Shown here: one piece after another, positions 47,345 through 56,612 of the stretch
Layout of the letters: each line of letters starts with the position of its first letter
Numbering within the stretch: position 1 is the first letter of the stretch
Assembly (NCBI RefSeq): GCF_009712035.1
Contig: NZ_VILB01000004.1
Location: forward strand, 62,001 to 126,000
Reading direction: 5' to 3'
DNA: 64,000 nucleotides
Origin: Anabaena sp. UHCC 0187
GTDB taxonomy: Bacteria; Cyanobacteriota; Cyanobacteriia; Cyanobacteriales; Nostocaceae
The notes under the pieces: generated by a model
Seen by the model: only the letters and a program-made list of their open reading frames with translations
Database searches by the model: none
What the model was told of the DNA's origin: nothing
Position numbers and translations under genes: made by a program

Positions 47345-47548
47345 ATGGCACAACGGACTAGGTTGGGAGATATTCTCAGACCCTTAAATGCTGAGTATGG
47401 TAAAGTATCTCCAGGTTGGGGAACAACACCTTTAATGGGTGGGTTTATGGGTTTATTTCTGGTATTTCTGTTAATTATCCTCCAAGTTTATAACAAGTCA
47501 CTGTTAATTCAGGATGTCCTTGTTGATTGGCGCAGTTTAGGCGGCTAA
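47345..47548 (+). CDS. psbH: Photosystem II protein PsbH
   Basis: 67 aa. [16 protein letters not shown]-terminus, stromal loop ending [10 protein letters not shown], then one membrane helix (about 30-50) and [10 protein letters not shown] tail. A small photosystem II core subunit needed for stability of the quinone side. Followed by a strong terminator. Confidence 0.97.
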   Translation: MAQRTRLGDILRPLNAEYGKVSPGWGTTPLMGGFMGLFLVFLLIILQVYNKSLLIQDVLVDWRSLGG

Positions 47549-47580
47549 TAGCTATCCAGCTATCATGACAATTAGCTTTT

Positions 47581-47605
47581 ACCCGGCTTGTCCGGGTTTT
47601 TTTAT
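47581..47605 (+). terminator. Intrinsic terminator of psbH
   Basis: ACCCGG / CCGGGT stem with a CTTGT loop (47581-47597), directly followed by seven T. Confidence 0.92.
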
Positions 47606-47698
47606 TATTCAGAAAAAACGCCGGAAAATAGCGATAAAATTAGCCTATATAACAGTTGCTGTGTCAGTTTTAAGTCTATAAGTCTACAGGAGAGCAAA

Positions 47699-47959
47699 AT
47701 GAATATATTTGGCATCGGTTTACCCGAAATGGGTGTAATTATGGTAGTAGCATTATTAATCTTTGGCCCGAAAAAGTTACCAGAAATTGGGCGCAGTCTA
47801 GGGAAAACCATTCGCAGTTTTCAAGAAGCTTCTAATGAATTTCAGAATGAGTTTAAGCGGGAAGCCGAACAATTGAAAGAAACCGTACAAACAACCGCTG
47901 AACTAGAAAATAAACACATTGAAGCTGGAAAACACCAGCAGGAAAATATACAAGGATGA
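47699..47959 (+). CDS. tatA: TatA/E-type twin-arginine translocase subunit
   Basis: 86 aa from ATG 47699, with AGGAGAGC upstream; the longer frame from GTG 47588 starts inside the psbH terminator and is rejected. One N-terminal membrane helix (about 5-20), the hinge FGPKKLPEIGRSLGK and an amphipathic helix (25-45), then a charged tail. It forms the Tat pore that exports folded proteins such as the potD product. Its stop overlaps the pth start. Confidence 0.93.
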   Translation: MNIFGIGLPEMGVIMVVALLIFGPKKLPEIGRSLGKTIRSFQEASNEFQNEFKREAEQLKETVQTTAELENKHIEAGKHQQENIQG

Positions 47960-48600
47960 AGGATGAATTAGTCAAACAACCGCCATTGGTGATTCCCCAG
48001 CTAATTGTCGGACTGGGAAACCCAGAACCTAAATATGATCAAACTCGCCACAATATTGGTTTTGCAGCCATAGATACCCTAGCCAGGGCTTGGCAAATTT
48101 CTCTAGCTGAAAATCGCAAATTTCAAGGAGAGTTTGGTGAAGGGACTGCACCAGGTAGCGGTAAAATTCGCTTACTTAAACCCTTAACCTACATGAATCG
48201 CTCAGGACAATCCATACAGGCTGTAACCAATTGGTACAAATTACCGCCTGAATCAGTATTAGTCATTTATGATGATTTGGATTTACCCTTGGGCAAAACT
48301 CGCTTACGTCTATCTGGTTCTGCCGGTGGACATAACGGCATGAAAAGCATTATTTCCCACCTGAGTACCCAAAACTTTCCCCGGTTACGAATTGGGATAG
48401 GTAAACCGAAAGGTGCCATAGATGGGGATAATTCTCATACTGTCTCTCATGTTTTAGGACGATTTTCTGCCACTGAAAACAAAGTCATGTCTCAAGTTTT
48501 AGGCTTTGTGGTTGAGTGCGTAGAATTTAGTTTCAAACAGGGCGTAGAAAAAGCGATGAATCGTTGTAATACCCAGAATTTTGAAGGTGTTGAGTCTTAA
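47956..48600 (+). CDS. pth: Peptidyl-tRNA hydrolase
   Basis: 214 aa. LIVGLGNPEPKYDQTRHNIGF holds the catalytic His region (split: LIVGLGNPEPKYD, TRHNIGF); further conserved motifs are KPLTYMNRSG and DDLDLPLGKTRLRLSGSAGG with HNG following. It releases tRNA from dropped-off peptidyl-tRNAs. ATGA overlap with tatA gives coupling. Confidence 0.95.
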   Translation: MKDELVKQPPLVIPQLIVGLGNPEPKYDQTRHNIGFAAIDTLARAWQISLAENRKFQGEFGEGTAPGSGKIRLLKPLTYMNRSGQSIQAVTNWYKLPPESVLVIYDDLDLPLGKTRLRLSGSAGGHNGMKSIISHLSTQNFPRLRIGIGKPKGAIDGDNSHTVSHVLGRFSATENKVMSQVLGFVVECVEFSFKQGVEKAMNRCNTQNFEGVES

Positions 48601-48671
48601 CTGAACTTATTTTATATTCATGGGCAAAGATTCATCCCCATTGCTCTTAATTTGTCAATAACAGGACAAAA

Positions 48672-48743
48672 AGCGGGCGATGGGACTCGAACCCACGACG
48701 TTCACCATGGGAAGATGACATTCTACCACTGAATTACACCCGC
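48672..48743 (-). tRNA. trnG: tRNA-Gly (anticodon CCC)
   Basis: A full cloverleaf reads on the minus strand: acceptor GCGGGTG/CGCCCGC, D arm ATTC..GAAT, anticodon stem TCATC/GGTGA with loop TTCCCAT, T arm GTGGG-TTCGAGT-CCCAT. No CCA encoded; discriminator T. Confidence 0.93.
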
Positions 48744-48977
48744 ATATATCGGCTATTATACCATAACTGAGTAAATATTCAACTTCCAGTAGAAACAGCC
48801 GTGATCAAGAATTGCGAATTATCCATCACTAATCGGGTTAGTCAGGTTAAATTGGTCAAAACTAAAGAAAATCATGTAAGCTGGGGACATAACTGTTAAT
48901 CAGTTATTGATATTGATTTTCCTAAAGTGTCAGCCAAAAACCTGAATATATTAAACATATAGTTTTGAGAATCCCGT

Positions 48978-49853
48978 ATGTTCAATACCACTGAAATTAT
49001 AATTGATGCTTTCGTCAGTCAAGTTCGAGAAGGATACCGACGCACCTATGGTGGCTTAAACACCAATTATCAAGACATCATTGCCTGGGCTGGTAATATG
49101 GCCTTGGAAAATATCGCCAACAGTGATGCTCTCTACCATAACGTTGAACATTCTGTTTTGGTGACGCTGGTGGGACAAGAAATTTTGCGAGGTAAACAAA
49201 TCCGCGAAGGTGGTGTTTCCTGCGAAGATTGGCTTCATTGCATTATCTCCCTCCTCTGTCATGATATTGGTTATGTCAAGGGAGTTTGTCGCCAAGATCA
49301 AGAAGCTGAAGGTTTATATGCTACTGGTCAAGATGGTGGCATGGTTTCACTTCCCTTTGGGGCTTCTGATGCTAGTCTAACTCCCTATCATGTAGACAGA
49401 GCTAAACAGTTTATTGATGAACGTTTTGGTGGTCATCCTCTGATTGATGCAGAAGTCATTAAGAGTAATATTGAATTAACTAGATTCCCTGTACCTGCGG
49501 TAGATGATCATCACGATTCCCAAAATTTTGCTGGTTTAGTCCGTGCTGCTGATTTAATTGGTCAACTTAGTGACCCCCGTTATTTAAGAAAAATCACCAG
49601 TTTATACTATGAGTTTGAAGAAACAGGGGTAACTAAAGTTTTAGGATATCAAAATCCTGGAGATCTACGCAAAAACTACGCCAAGTTTTATTGGAATAGC
49701 GTTTATCCCTATATTACAGATGGCTTGCGTTATCTCTCTTTAACTCAGCAAGGTAAACAAGTTATCGCCAATCTTTACTCGAATGTGTTTGTGATTGAAC
49801 ATGAAAAATCGCAACGAGAACCACAGTATTTTGCTGAACAATTCAAGTCTTAA
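48978..49853 (+). CDS. HD-domain metal-dependent phosphohydrolase
   Basis: 291 aa. HD-type ligands: H in YHNVEHS, the H-D pair in LLCHDIGYVKG, and a later D in VRAADLIGQLSD. The protein matches the Npun_R2479-type HD hydrolases known from cyanobacteria (structure solved, substrate unclear). Probably hydrolyses a nucleotide or cyclic nucleotide. Stands alone. Confidence 0.85.
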   Translation: MFNTTEIIIDAFVSQVREGYRRTYGGLNTNYQDIIAWAGNMALENIANSDALYHNVEHSVLVTLVGQEILRGKQIREGGVSCEDWLHCIISLLCHDIGYVKGVCRQDQEAEGLYATGQDGGMVSLPFGASDASLTPYHVDRAKQFIDERFGGHPLIDAEVIKSNIELTRFPVPAVDDHHDSQNFAGLVRAADLIGQLSDPRYLRKITSLYYEFEETGVTKVLGYQNPGDLRKNYAKFYWNSVYPYITDGLRYLSLTQQGKQVIANLYSNVFVIEHEKSQREPQYFAEQFKS

Positions 49854-49970
49854 TTATTTAGCAAAGCTAATTTTTTGGCTTTGCTGTTTCTTACTTAGTC
49901 ATGAAAAATATACGTGATTTAGTCGTTCCAGCTACTTCCAGATCCTTTGAATTCTTGTTAGCTTAAAAGG

Positions 49971-51413
49971 ATGTTAATTAATGCTCAACTTTTACTACAA
50001 TTTCAACGCTGTCAGCGACGACCTTTTTTAGACGTTCATGGTGATTACCTGCAACGAGAAATTCCTAATGAGTTAGTGCTGAAGGTACAACAGGATAAAA
50101 TTGCTCATCATCAGCGAATAGTCAAAAAGTTAAGTTACTATGAACCTGATTATCCTTCAGGCAATTGGCAAGCAGGAGCAGCAGCTACCCTAGAATTGAT
50201 GCAGCAAGGAGTTAATTACATTCGTCGTGGTGTGCTATTAACTACTTATGGTGAAAAATATACCTTGCTGAGTCGTCCAGATTTACTTGTCAAACAGCCA
50301 GGAAAATCCCGTTTTGGTAATTGGAACTATGTCCCAGTCAATATTGAATTGGGTAAACGTCCTAAACAAGAATATCAAGTAGTTATTGCTTTTCATGCCC
50401 AAGTTTTAGCCACAGTTCAGGATGTGATTCTGAGTAAAGCTGGACTGATATTGCGAGATAAAGATAAAACCTATGTGGTGGATTTAGATAAATGGACACC
50501 ACAAATGTTAGATATTTTACATGAATACACCCAAGTAATTGAGTCAGCAGCACCACCAGAAATTTTTATTTCTCGGCAAAAATGTAATCTTTGTCCTTGG
50601 TATAATTACTGTTATGCGAAAGCGAGATCCCAGGAACACCTTTCTCTGTTGCCAGGGGTAACACCAATTCGCTACACTCAACTGCAAAATCTAGCTATTA
50701 CCACATTAGAAGCACTTGCTCAGACCCATGCCAGCACTTTAGAAAACTTGACAGGATTTGACAGTAATGTGGCGGCTAAATTAGTTGTTCAAGCCCAATC
50801 TGTATTCACCAAACAACCTTTAATTCTTCCTAATCCCTGTTCTCCAGAATATCTGACTTTTACAGCCCCTATTGAACTTTATTTTGATATTGAAGCCCAG
50901 CCAGATTTAAATTTAAATTATCTTTTAGGTGTTTTAGTGGTGGATAGAGTTACCAACACCGAACAATTTTATTCTTTTTTAGCCGAAACACCAGAGGCAG
51001 AACCATTAATTTGGCAGCAATTTCTGAATTTAGTGGATCAATATCCCCAAGCACCAATTTATCATTTTTGTGCTTATGAAGTAGATACCGTTAAACGCCT
51101 TGCTAAACTTTACCGCACACCACACTCCCACATTCAGCCCGTACTAAATCGGTTTATAGACATATATGAACAATTAATTCAAAGTGTAGCCTTACCAATA
51201 GACAGTTATGCCTTAAAAGCTATTGCCCGTTGGCTAGGATTTGCATGGCGTGATCAAGAAGCCAATGGTGCTAAATGTATTTATTGGTATGATAAATGGT
51301 TAGAAACAGGCGATCGCACCTTATTAAAAATTATTCAAGACTACAACGAAGATGATTGTCGCGCCACTCGTACCGTCAAAGATTGGCTAGTCAACTTTTT
51401 TATAAGTGCATAA
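49971..51413 (+). CDS. TM0106-type RecB-like nuclease with DEDD-like domain
   Basis: 480 aa. The N-terminal half is RecB/Cas4-like: one Cys at FQRCQRRPF, a nuclease core with DLL...VNIELGKRPKQEYQ, and three more Cys in QKCNLCPWYNYC, together an Fe-S cluster set as in AddB/Cas4. The C-terminal half (about 290-478) is an RNase H-like exonuclease: ELYFDIEAQPDLN (D-x-E) and YNEDDCRATRTVKDWL (final Asp). The family is a predicted single-strand nuclease; its biological role is poorly known. Confidence 0.88.
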   Translation: MLINAQLLLQFQRCQRRPFLDVHGDYLQREIPNELVLKVQQDKIAHHQRIVKKLSYYEPDYPSGNWQAGAAATLELMQQGVNYIRRGVLLTTYGEKYTLLSRPDLLVKQPGKSRFGNWNYVPVNIELGKRPKQEYQVVIAFHAQVLATVQDVILSKAGLILRDKDKTYVVDLDKWTPQMLDILHEYTQVIESAAPPEIFISRQKCNLCPWYNYCYAKARSQEHLSLLPGVTPIRYTQLQNLAITTLEALAQTHASTLENLTGFDSNVAAKLVVQAQSVFTKQPLILPNPCSPEYLTFTAPIELYFDIEAQPDLNLNYLLGVLVVDRVTNTEQFYSFLAETPEAEPLIWQQFLNLVDQYPQAPIYHFCAYEVDTVKRLAKLYRTPHSHIQPVLNRFIDIYEQLIQSVALPIDSYALKAIARWLGFAWRDQEANGAKCIYWYDKWLETGDRTLLKIIQDYNEDDCRATRTVKDWLVNFFISA

Positions 51414-51446
51414 TATATTCATAAAACTCCTGACTCCTACTATAAT

Positions 51447-52631
51447 ATGCTCCGTCTCCCAAAACCTCGCAAACTATCCCTAATCCTTCTCTTCACTATT
51501 CCACTAATTCTCATTAGTTTCTTTTTTAGTAATTTCGCTTCTGCCTCTTTCATCATCAGTAGTGTAGAGTTTATTGGACAAGCTACTTTACCGACCGGCT
51601 TATCTTTCCAAAAAACTGAAGTTGGTGGTTTATCGGGAATTACTTATGATGCCAGAAATAACCTATACTACGCAATTTCCGATGATAGAGGGCAAAAAGC
51701 ACCTGCACGTTTTTACACATTATCAATTGATCTGAGCCAAGGTAAATTAACCAATAACGGTGTTATTCCCGTAGGTGTAACCAACTTATTAAATACAGAT
51801 AATCAACCTTTTTTACCTAATACCACTGATACAGAAGGGATAGCCCTCACCAATCAAGATACCATATTTGTTGCTTCTGAAGGTGATGTAGACAAACTCA
51901 TCAACCCCTTTATTAAAGAATTTGCTTTGGCTTCTGGACAAACAATTAGCACCCTACCCATACCAGATAAATTTTTACCAGATCCCCAAAAGCAAAAAGG
52001 TATCCGCAATAACTTAGCCTTTGAAAGTCTCACCATTACACCCAATCAGAAATTCCTATTTACAGCCAGCGAAAACGCCCTAATTCAAGATGGTACAGCA
52101 GCTAAATCCGGTGTTGGTACTTCTTGCCGTATTTTGCAATATAACCTCTTCACCAAACAGCCAGAACAGGAATTTCTCTACCAAACACAACCAATCACAC
52201 CGTTGTTTAATCCTACTGGTAAATTTGCCAGCGGCTTACCCGATTTACTAGCCCTCGATAATGAAGGACACTTTCTCAGTATAGAAAGAAGTTTTACAGG
52301 TTTGGGATTTACAGTTTTTTTATTTCAGGTTTCCTTAGACAAAGCTACCGACATTCATAGCCTGGAAAGCATTGTAAAAATTAATACTGACAGCATCAAG
52401 CCAGTAGAGAAAAAACTCCTCTTAGATTTACGAACTTTAGATGTATCATTAGATAATATTGAGGGATTGACCTTGGGCGCAAAACTACCCGACGGACAAC
52501 CATCACTGATTCTCATCAGCGATAATAATTTCAATGGGTTACAACAGACCCAAATTCTAGCCTTTAAACTGAAAATTGAATCACCGATGACTAGATTATT
52601 ACGCCGATTGAGAATACCGAACGTTCAATAA
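51447..52631 (+). CDS. Secreted esterase-like phytase family protein
   Basis: 394 aa with an N-terminal signal (basic start, hydrophobic 12-32, FASAS). The rest matches the phytase-like esterase family (PF13449 type): GLSGITYDARNNLYYAISDD, TDTEGIAL, NLAFESLTI, SIERSF, NIEGLTLG. A propeller-fold enzyme expected in the periplasm or outside the cell, possibly a phosphoesterase. It follows the nuclease gene after 33 bp. Confidence 0.85.
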   Translation: MLRLPKPRKLSLILLFTIPLILISFFFSNFASASFIISSVEFIGQATLPTGLSFQKTEVGGLSGITYDARNNLYYAISDDRGQKAPARFYTLSIDLSQGKLTNNGVIPVGVTNLLNTDNQPFLPNTTDTEGIALTNQDTIFVASEGDVDKLINPFIKEFALASGQTISTLPIPDKFLPDPQKQKGIRNNLAFESLTITPNQKFLFTASENALIQDGTAAKSGVGTSCRILQYNLFTKQPEQEFLYQTQPITPLFNPTGKFASGLPDLLALDNEGHFLSIERSFTGLGFTVFLFQVSLDKATDIHSLESIVKINTDSIKPVEKKLLLDLRTLDVSLDNIEGLTLGAKLPDGQPSLILISDNNFNGLQQTQILAFKLKIESPMTRLLRRLRIPNVQ

Positions 52632-52932
52632 TTATCAAGATTTTCCTATTACCGCATATTCACGTATATAATATATACATCTATTTTCCTTGCAGTCTGC
52701 TCCCATATAATCATCAATAGGCAACAGTCACAACAACTAAAAATAATGTGGCATTATGTTGTCTTCATTTTAGCCTGTCAGTAATTATAAATGTGATATC
52801 AATCTTAGATTTAAAATCTCATCAAAATTATTGAAGTTGATGGATTTTTATAAACTTGATACCGACAACTTTGTGAAAATATTCAGAAGCAAATATACTA
52901 ACACTTTTTAGTAGCTAAAATCAATTTAAAAT
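52632..52932. other. Intergenic region upstream of kinase 1
   Basis: 301 bp, AT-rich, no gene or clear element seen. Presumably holds the kinase promoter. Confidence 0.5.
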
Positions 52933-54582
52933 ATGAATAACAAAACACCTAAATCAGACATTTTTATTGACAAGCTATTAAATAACCGCTATTTAATCAA
53001 ATATTTACTCGGACAAGGGGGCATGGGAAAAGTTTACCTAGCCGAAGATGTTTCTAAAGGATGTATGCTAGTAGCCGTGAAAATTCTCACCTTGCGTCTT
53101 ACTAATCAGCAGGTAGCAGAACGGTTTGGGAGAGAAATTTTTGTATCGGCTCAACTGGGTAAGAAAAGTAAAAATATTGTCCGCTTATTAAGCTATGGTG
53201 TAACTGAGAATAAAGTTCCCTTTTATGTAATGGAATATCTCAGAGGTAGACCATTAAACGTAATTATTAAAAAAAATTATTTAAATCTGCCAATATTTTT
53301 AGAAATTTGTCAACAAATCTGTTTAGGACTGCATTTTGCTCATCAAGGTGTTCACCTCAAAGGGAAAATTTATCCTATAGTTCATAGAGATATAAAACCA
53401 GAAAATATATTTATTAATGAAACCGGACAAAAATCAGAGATGGTGAAAATTCTCGATTTTGGGATTGCTAAATTTTTAACAGAAACTGGGGGAATGACAC
53501 TAACAGAATCTTTTGTGGGTAGTTTACCTTACTCATCTCCAGAACACATGGAAGGACAAAAACACATAGATGCCCGTTCTGATATTTATAGCTTGGGACT
53601 GTTAATGTTTGAAATGCTGACGGGGAAACATCCCTTCCATAATACCAGTAAATCTTTTGGTACTTGGTATCACCTCCATCATTTTCAAAACCCTCCAACT
53701 TTTACAGAGGTAAATCCCCAAGTTGAAGTTCCCGATAAATTACAAAAATTAGTCATCAGTTGTTTAGCTAAAAATCCAAATAAAAGACCTCAGAACGTTA
53801 AAGAAATATTATCTAATTTAGAAGAGATTAAAACACAAATAGATAAAAAAAATCATCTATTAGTTAATTCTAAAACGACTGATAGTCAGGAATTTATGCC
53901 CACACCAGCAGTAGAATTAATCCTGGTTACAGCCATTACTGAAAAAGAATGTGTGCAAAAAAAATGGCCTAAAAGTAAACCAGTTGCACTAATTGGATTT
54001 CCTCATCTTTTATATACACAACAAGGTTTTATCCCAACTTTTTGGGCTATGCTACCCCAGCAAGAAATTGATAAATTCATTAACAATAAACATCATACTG
54101 AGTTGATTAGCCAAATGCAGATATATCCAATGGTATTATGGATAACAATGCTATATGATGAAAAATCTTCTCTGACTAGATGGTTATCCCACTATTTAGA
54201 TATAAAAAATGAATTCGGGCAAAAAATTATCAAATCTTTAGAAAGAGTAGGTTATTATCATCTACTATTTTTTAGCGTGGAAAACCCAAATCATCAACCC
54301 AAAGTCATGACTTTGACTTTAAGTGCTATACAACGTCAATATTTGACTGACTGTATAAACGTAAATTATGTAGAAAATATCAATATTTCACCCCAGCAAG
54401 CTAAAAATTTACTTAAAATTGACTATGAAAAAGTTAAATTACAAATAGCAGAGAATTTAAATCGAGACGAACAAAAAATTACAGGTTGTGCAAAATCATG
54501 GATAGCTAAGATATTTGATAGTTTCTTAAGAAAAAATTCAGCGATAAATCGTGATCATTCAGAGTCAATAACCCCACCATGA
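52933..54582 (+). CDS. Ser/Thr protein kinase with a novel C-terminal domain, copy 1
   Basis: 549 aa. Hanks-type kinase domain (about 17-300): G-loop GQGGMG, Lys50 (VAVK), HRD Asp153 (VHRDIKPEN), DFG Asp175, then SLPYSSPE and DIYSLGLLMFEMLTG. After a linker comes a C-terminal region (about 335-490) that I do not recognise, with WPKSKPVALIGFPHLL, FWAMLPQQEI, YPMVLWITMLYD and YHLLFFSVENP. The same region is present in the next gene. No membrane segment. A cytosolic signalling kinase whose output is unknown. Confidence 0.9.
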   Translation: MNNKTPKSDIFIDKLLNNRYLIKYLLGQGGMGKVYLAEDVSKGCMLVAVKILTLRLTNQQVAERFGREIFVSAQLGKKSKNIVRLLSYGVTENKVPFYVMEYLRGRPLNVIIKKNYLNLPIFLEICQQICLGLHFAHQGVHLKGKIYPIVHRDIKPENIFINETGQKSEMVKILDFGIAKFLTETGGMTLTESFVGSLPYSSPEHMEGQKHIDARSDIYSLGLLMFEMLTGKHPFHNTSKSFGTWYHLHHFQNPPTFTEVNPQVEVPDKLQKLVISCLAKNPNKRPQNVKEILSNLEEIKTQIDKKNHLLVNSKTTDSQEFMPTPAVELILVTAITEKECVQKKWPKSKPVALIGFPHLLYTQQGFIPTFWAMLPQQEIDKFINNKHHTELISQMQIYPMVLWITMLYDEKSSLTRWLSHYLDIKNEFGQKIIKSLERVGYYHLLFFSVENPNHQPKVMTLTLSAIQRQYLTDCINVNYVENINISPQQAKNLLKIDYEKVKLQIAENLNRDEQKITGCAKSWIAKIFDSFLRKNSAINRDHSESITPP

Positions 54583-54810
54583 AGAAGATAAGCTAGTCAG
54601 AAAGCAAATCTTAAGGTTAGGACTCGTACCCACAAAAGATTAATGCGGATACGCACTTCTAAATCGTCATGCTATGCCTACAGCACACTACGTGAACGCT
54701 ATCGGACACATTCCTTGGCTATTTATTGAGTCGTTGGATGAAATTTGTTTTAGTTCTGACTCCTGACTGCTAAATTTTGTAATATTTACCTATATCTAGA
54801 GGTTATCGAA

Positions 54811-56283
54811 GTGAATAATAGCCCATACCTATCTCCACAAAATCAGGAGTTGGTGGCCAACCGTTATCAAATCAAAACATTAATTGACAGGGGTAGCATG
54901 GGTGAGGTGTTTCTAGCAGAAGATATGTTGCTAGGAGGAACACCAGTTGCCATTAAGTTTTTATCTCAAACTGTTACTGATCCTCAAATACAAGAAAGCT
55001 TTAACCGAGAAGCTCTCCTTAGTGCAGCTTTAAGTCAAAAAAGTATTCATATTGTCCGTGCTTATGATTATGGTGTAACTAATAATGGCAACCCATATTA
55101 TGTCATGGAATATTTATCTGGACAGAGTTTAAAGGAATTAATTCCCCTGCCGATCCCAATGTTTCTGAATCTATCACGTCAAATTTGTTTAGGCTTAAAA
55201 TGCGCTCATCAAGGTGTGAATATTGACGGAAAAGTTCATCCCTTAGTTCATAGAGATATTAAGCCAGCTAACATTATTGTCACCCCTGACCCCATATTAG
55301 GTAAATTAGCCAAAATATTGGATTTTGGGATTGCTAAATTCCTCAATAATACAGGAGTCATTACTGCTAGCCAAGGATTTCATGGGACTTTACCATACTG
55401 TTCTCCTGAACAATTAGAAGGAGGAAATTTAGATAGTCGCTCAGATATTTATAGTTTGGGAGTGATGATGTTTGAAATGTTGACAGGGCAAAAACCTTGG
55501 CAACCAGAAACAGATGGCTTTGGAGCTTGGTATCGAGTGCATTTATTTGAACCACCAAAACATATATCTGATATTAATCCCCATCTCCAAATTCCCCAGC
55601 AGCTAAATGATTTAATTATGAATTGTTTAGCAAAAAAGCCAGAGCAGCGTCCCCAAAATATGGCAAAAATTCTCCAAGTTTTGGAGAATATAGAACAATC
55701 TACTGACCAGATATCTTTAGCTTCAGGTCTTAGGAATACTGTATCATCAAAACAAAGAATCATCCCTGATCAACAGTTCATTTGGCCTGAAAGTAAACCA
55801 ATTCAAGAAATTGTTTTTCCACAGCTAATCACTGAAGAAAAAGTACATAAAGCTTCTTTGTGGTTAATGTTGCCTCAATCAGAAATTCAAAATTATGCCT
55901 ATACTACCCGTTACACTCGATTTATTTTTATTACACATCCCCATCCAATGTTGTTATGGATAACACTACTTTACGACCGTGACCTGACTCCTAAGTGGCT
56001 ACCATGCTATTTAGATATGAAAAATTCCCAAAATCTAAAATTGATGTGGACATTGGCGGAAACTGAGTGCTATTCCTTGCTGTTCTTTGCCTTAGAACCC
56101 CCCCATCACTGCACTAATATTTTCAGTCTCAGCATTTCTCCCCCACAAACACAAAACCTCAAAAGTTGGGTGCAACAAAGTCTGAAATTAACAGACTCTA
56201 ACCAAACCCTAATTAGTAAAAACTGGTTGAAGCAGCAATACAAGGAGATACAATTAAAAATATTAAAACATCTAGAAGCGTAA
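54811..56283 (+). CDS. Ser/Thr protein kinase with a novel C-terminal domain, copy 2
   Basis: 490 aa, GTG start with AGAGG upstream. Kinase motifs are intact (DRGSMGEVFLAED, VAIKFL, VHRDIKPANI, LDFGIAKF, SDIYSLGVMMFEMLTG). The C-terminal region (about 320-450) parallels copy 1: WPESKPIQEIVFPQL, LWLMLPQSEI, PMLLWITLLYDRD, YSLLFFALEPP. Likely a tandem duplicate of copy 1. The 228-bp gap between them holds a short dispersed repeat and no gene. Confidence 0.9.
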   Translation: MNNSPYLSPQNQELVANRYQIKTLIDRGSMGEVFLAEDMLLGGTPVAIKFLSQTVTDPQIQESFNREALLSAALSQKSIHIVRAYDYGVTNNGNPYYVMEYLSGQSLKELIPLPIPMFLNLSRQICLGLKCAHQGVNIDGKVHPLVHRDIKPANIIVTPDPILGKLAKILDFGIAKFLNNTGVITASQGFHGTLPYCSPEQLEGGNLDSRSDIYSLGVMMFEMLTGQKPWQPETDGFGAWYRVHLFEPPKHISDINPHLQIPQQLNDLIMNCLAKKPEQRPQNMAKILQVLENIEQSTDQISLASGLRNTVSSKQRIIPDQQFIWPESKPIQEIVFPQLITEEKVHKASLWLMLPQSEIQNYAYTTRYTRFIFITHPHPMLLWITLLYDRDLTPKWLPCYLDMKNSQNLKLMWTLAETECYSLLFFALEPPHHCTNIFSLSISPPQTQNLKSWVQQSLKLTDSNQTLISKNWLKQQYKEIQLKILKHLEA

Positions 56284-56382
56284 ATTTTCTCATGTAAGTA
56301 GCAACTGAAATTGAGGAAGCAGATACTTTTTCCTAATTATCCTGTTCCTAATTCCCCTCAAAAAAAATTTTTCGCAAACTAC

Positions 56383-56411
56383 TTGACAACTAGAAAAGGA
56401 ATAGGCATAAT
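56383..56411 (+). promoter_or_regulatory. Sigma-70-type promoter for tRNA-Asp
   Basis: TTGACA (56383-56388), 17-bp spacer, CATAAT (56406-56411), ending 29 bp before the tRNA. Near-consensus, so strong constitutive expression is expected. Confidence 0.8.
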
Positions 56412-56440
56412 AGTGAGAGTGCAAGTAACGAAGCAATCGA

Positions 56441-56514
56441 GGGACTGTAGTTCAATTGGTTAGAGCACCGCCCTGTCACGGCGGAAGTTGCGGGTTCGAG
56501 CCCCGTCAGTCCCG
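56441..56514 (+). tRNA. trnD: tRNA-Asp (anticodon GTC)
   Basis: Cloverleaf: acceptor GGGACTG/CAGTCCC, D arm GTTC..GAGC, anticodon stem CCGCC/GGCGG with loop CTGTCAC, T arm GCGGG-TTCGAGC-CCCGT; discriminator G, a known AspRS identity base. gltX follows 98 bp downstream and may share its transcript. Confidence 0.96.
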
Positions 56515-56612
56515 TTCTAAAATGCTGAATAGAAAATACTGAGGTTATGAAAAAGACTCACAGGTTCTTATTCAGTAGGTGTAATCATGATTTGTAAAAG
56601 AGAGAATCAACT

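Noticed and set aside
48661-48760. Attachment site or integrated element at tRNA-Gly
   Set aside because: No integrase and no repeated tRNA 3' end are visible nearby.
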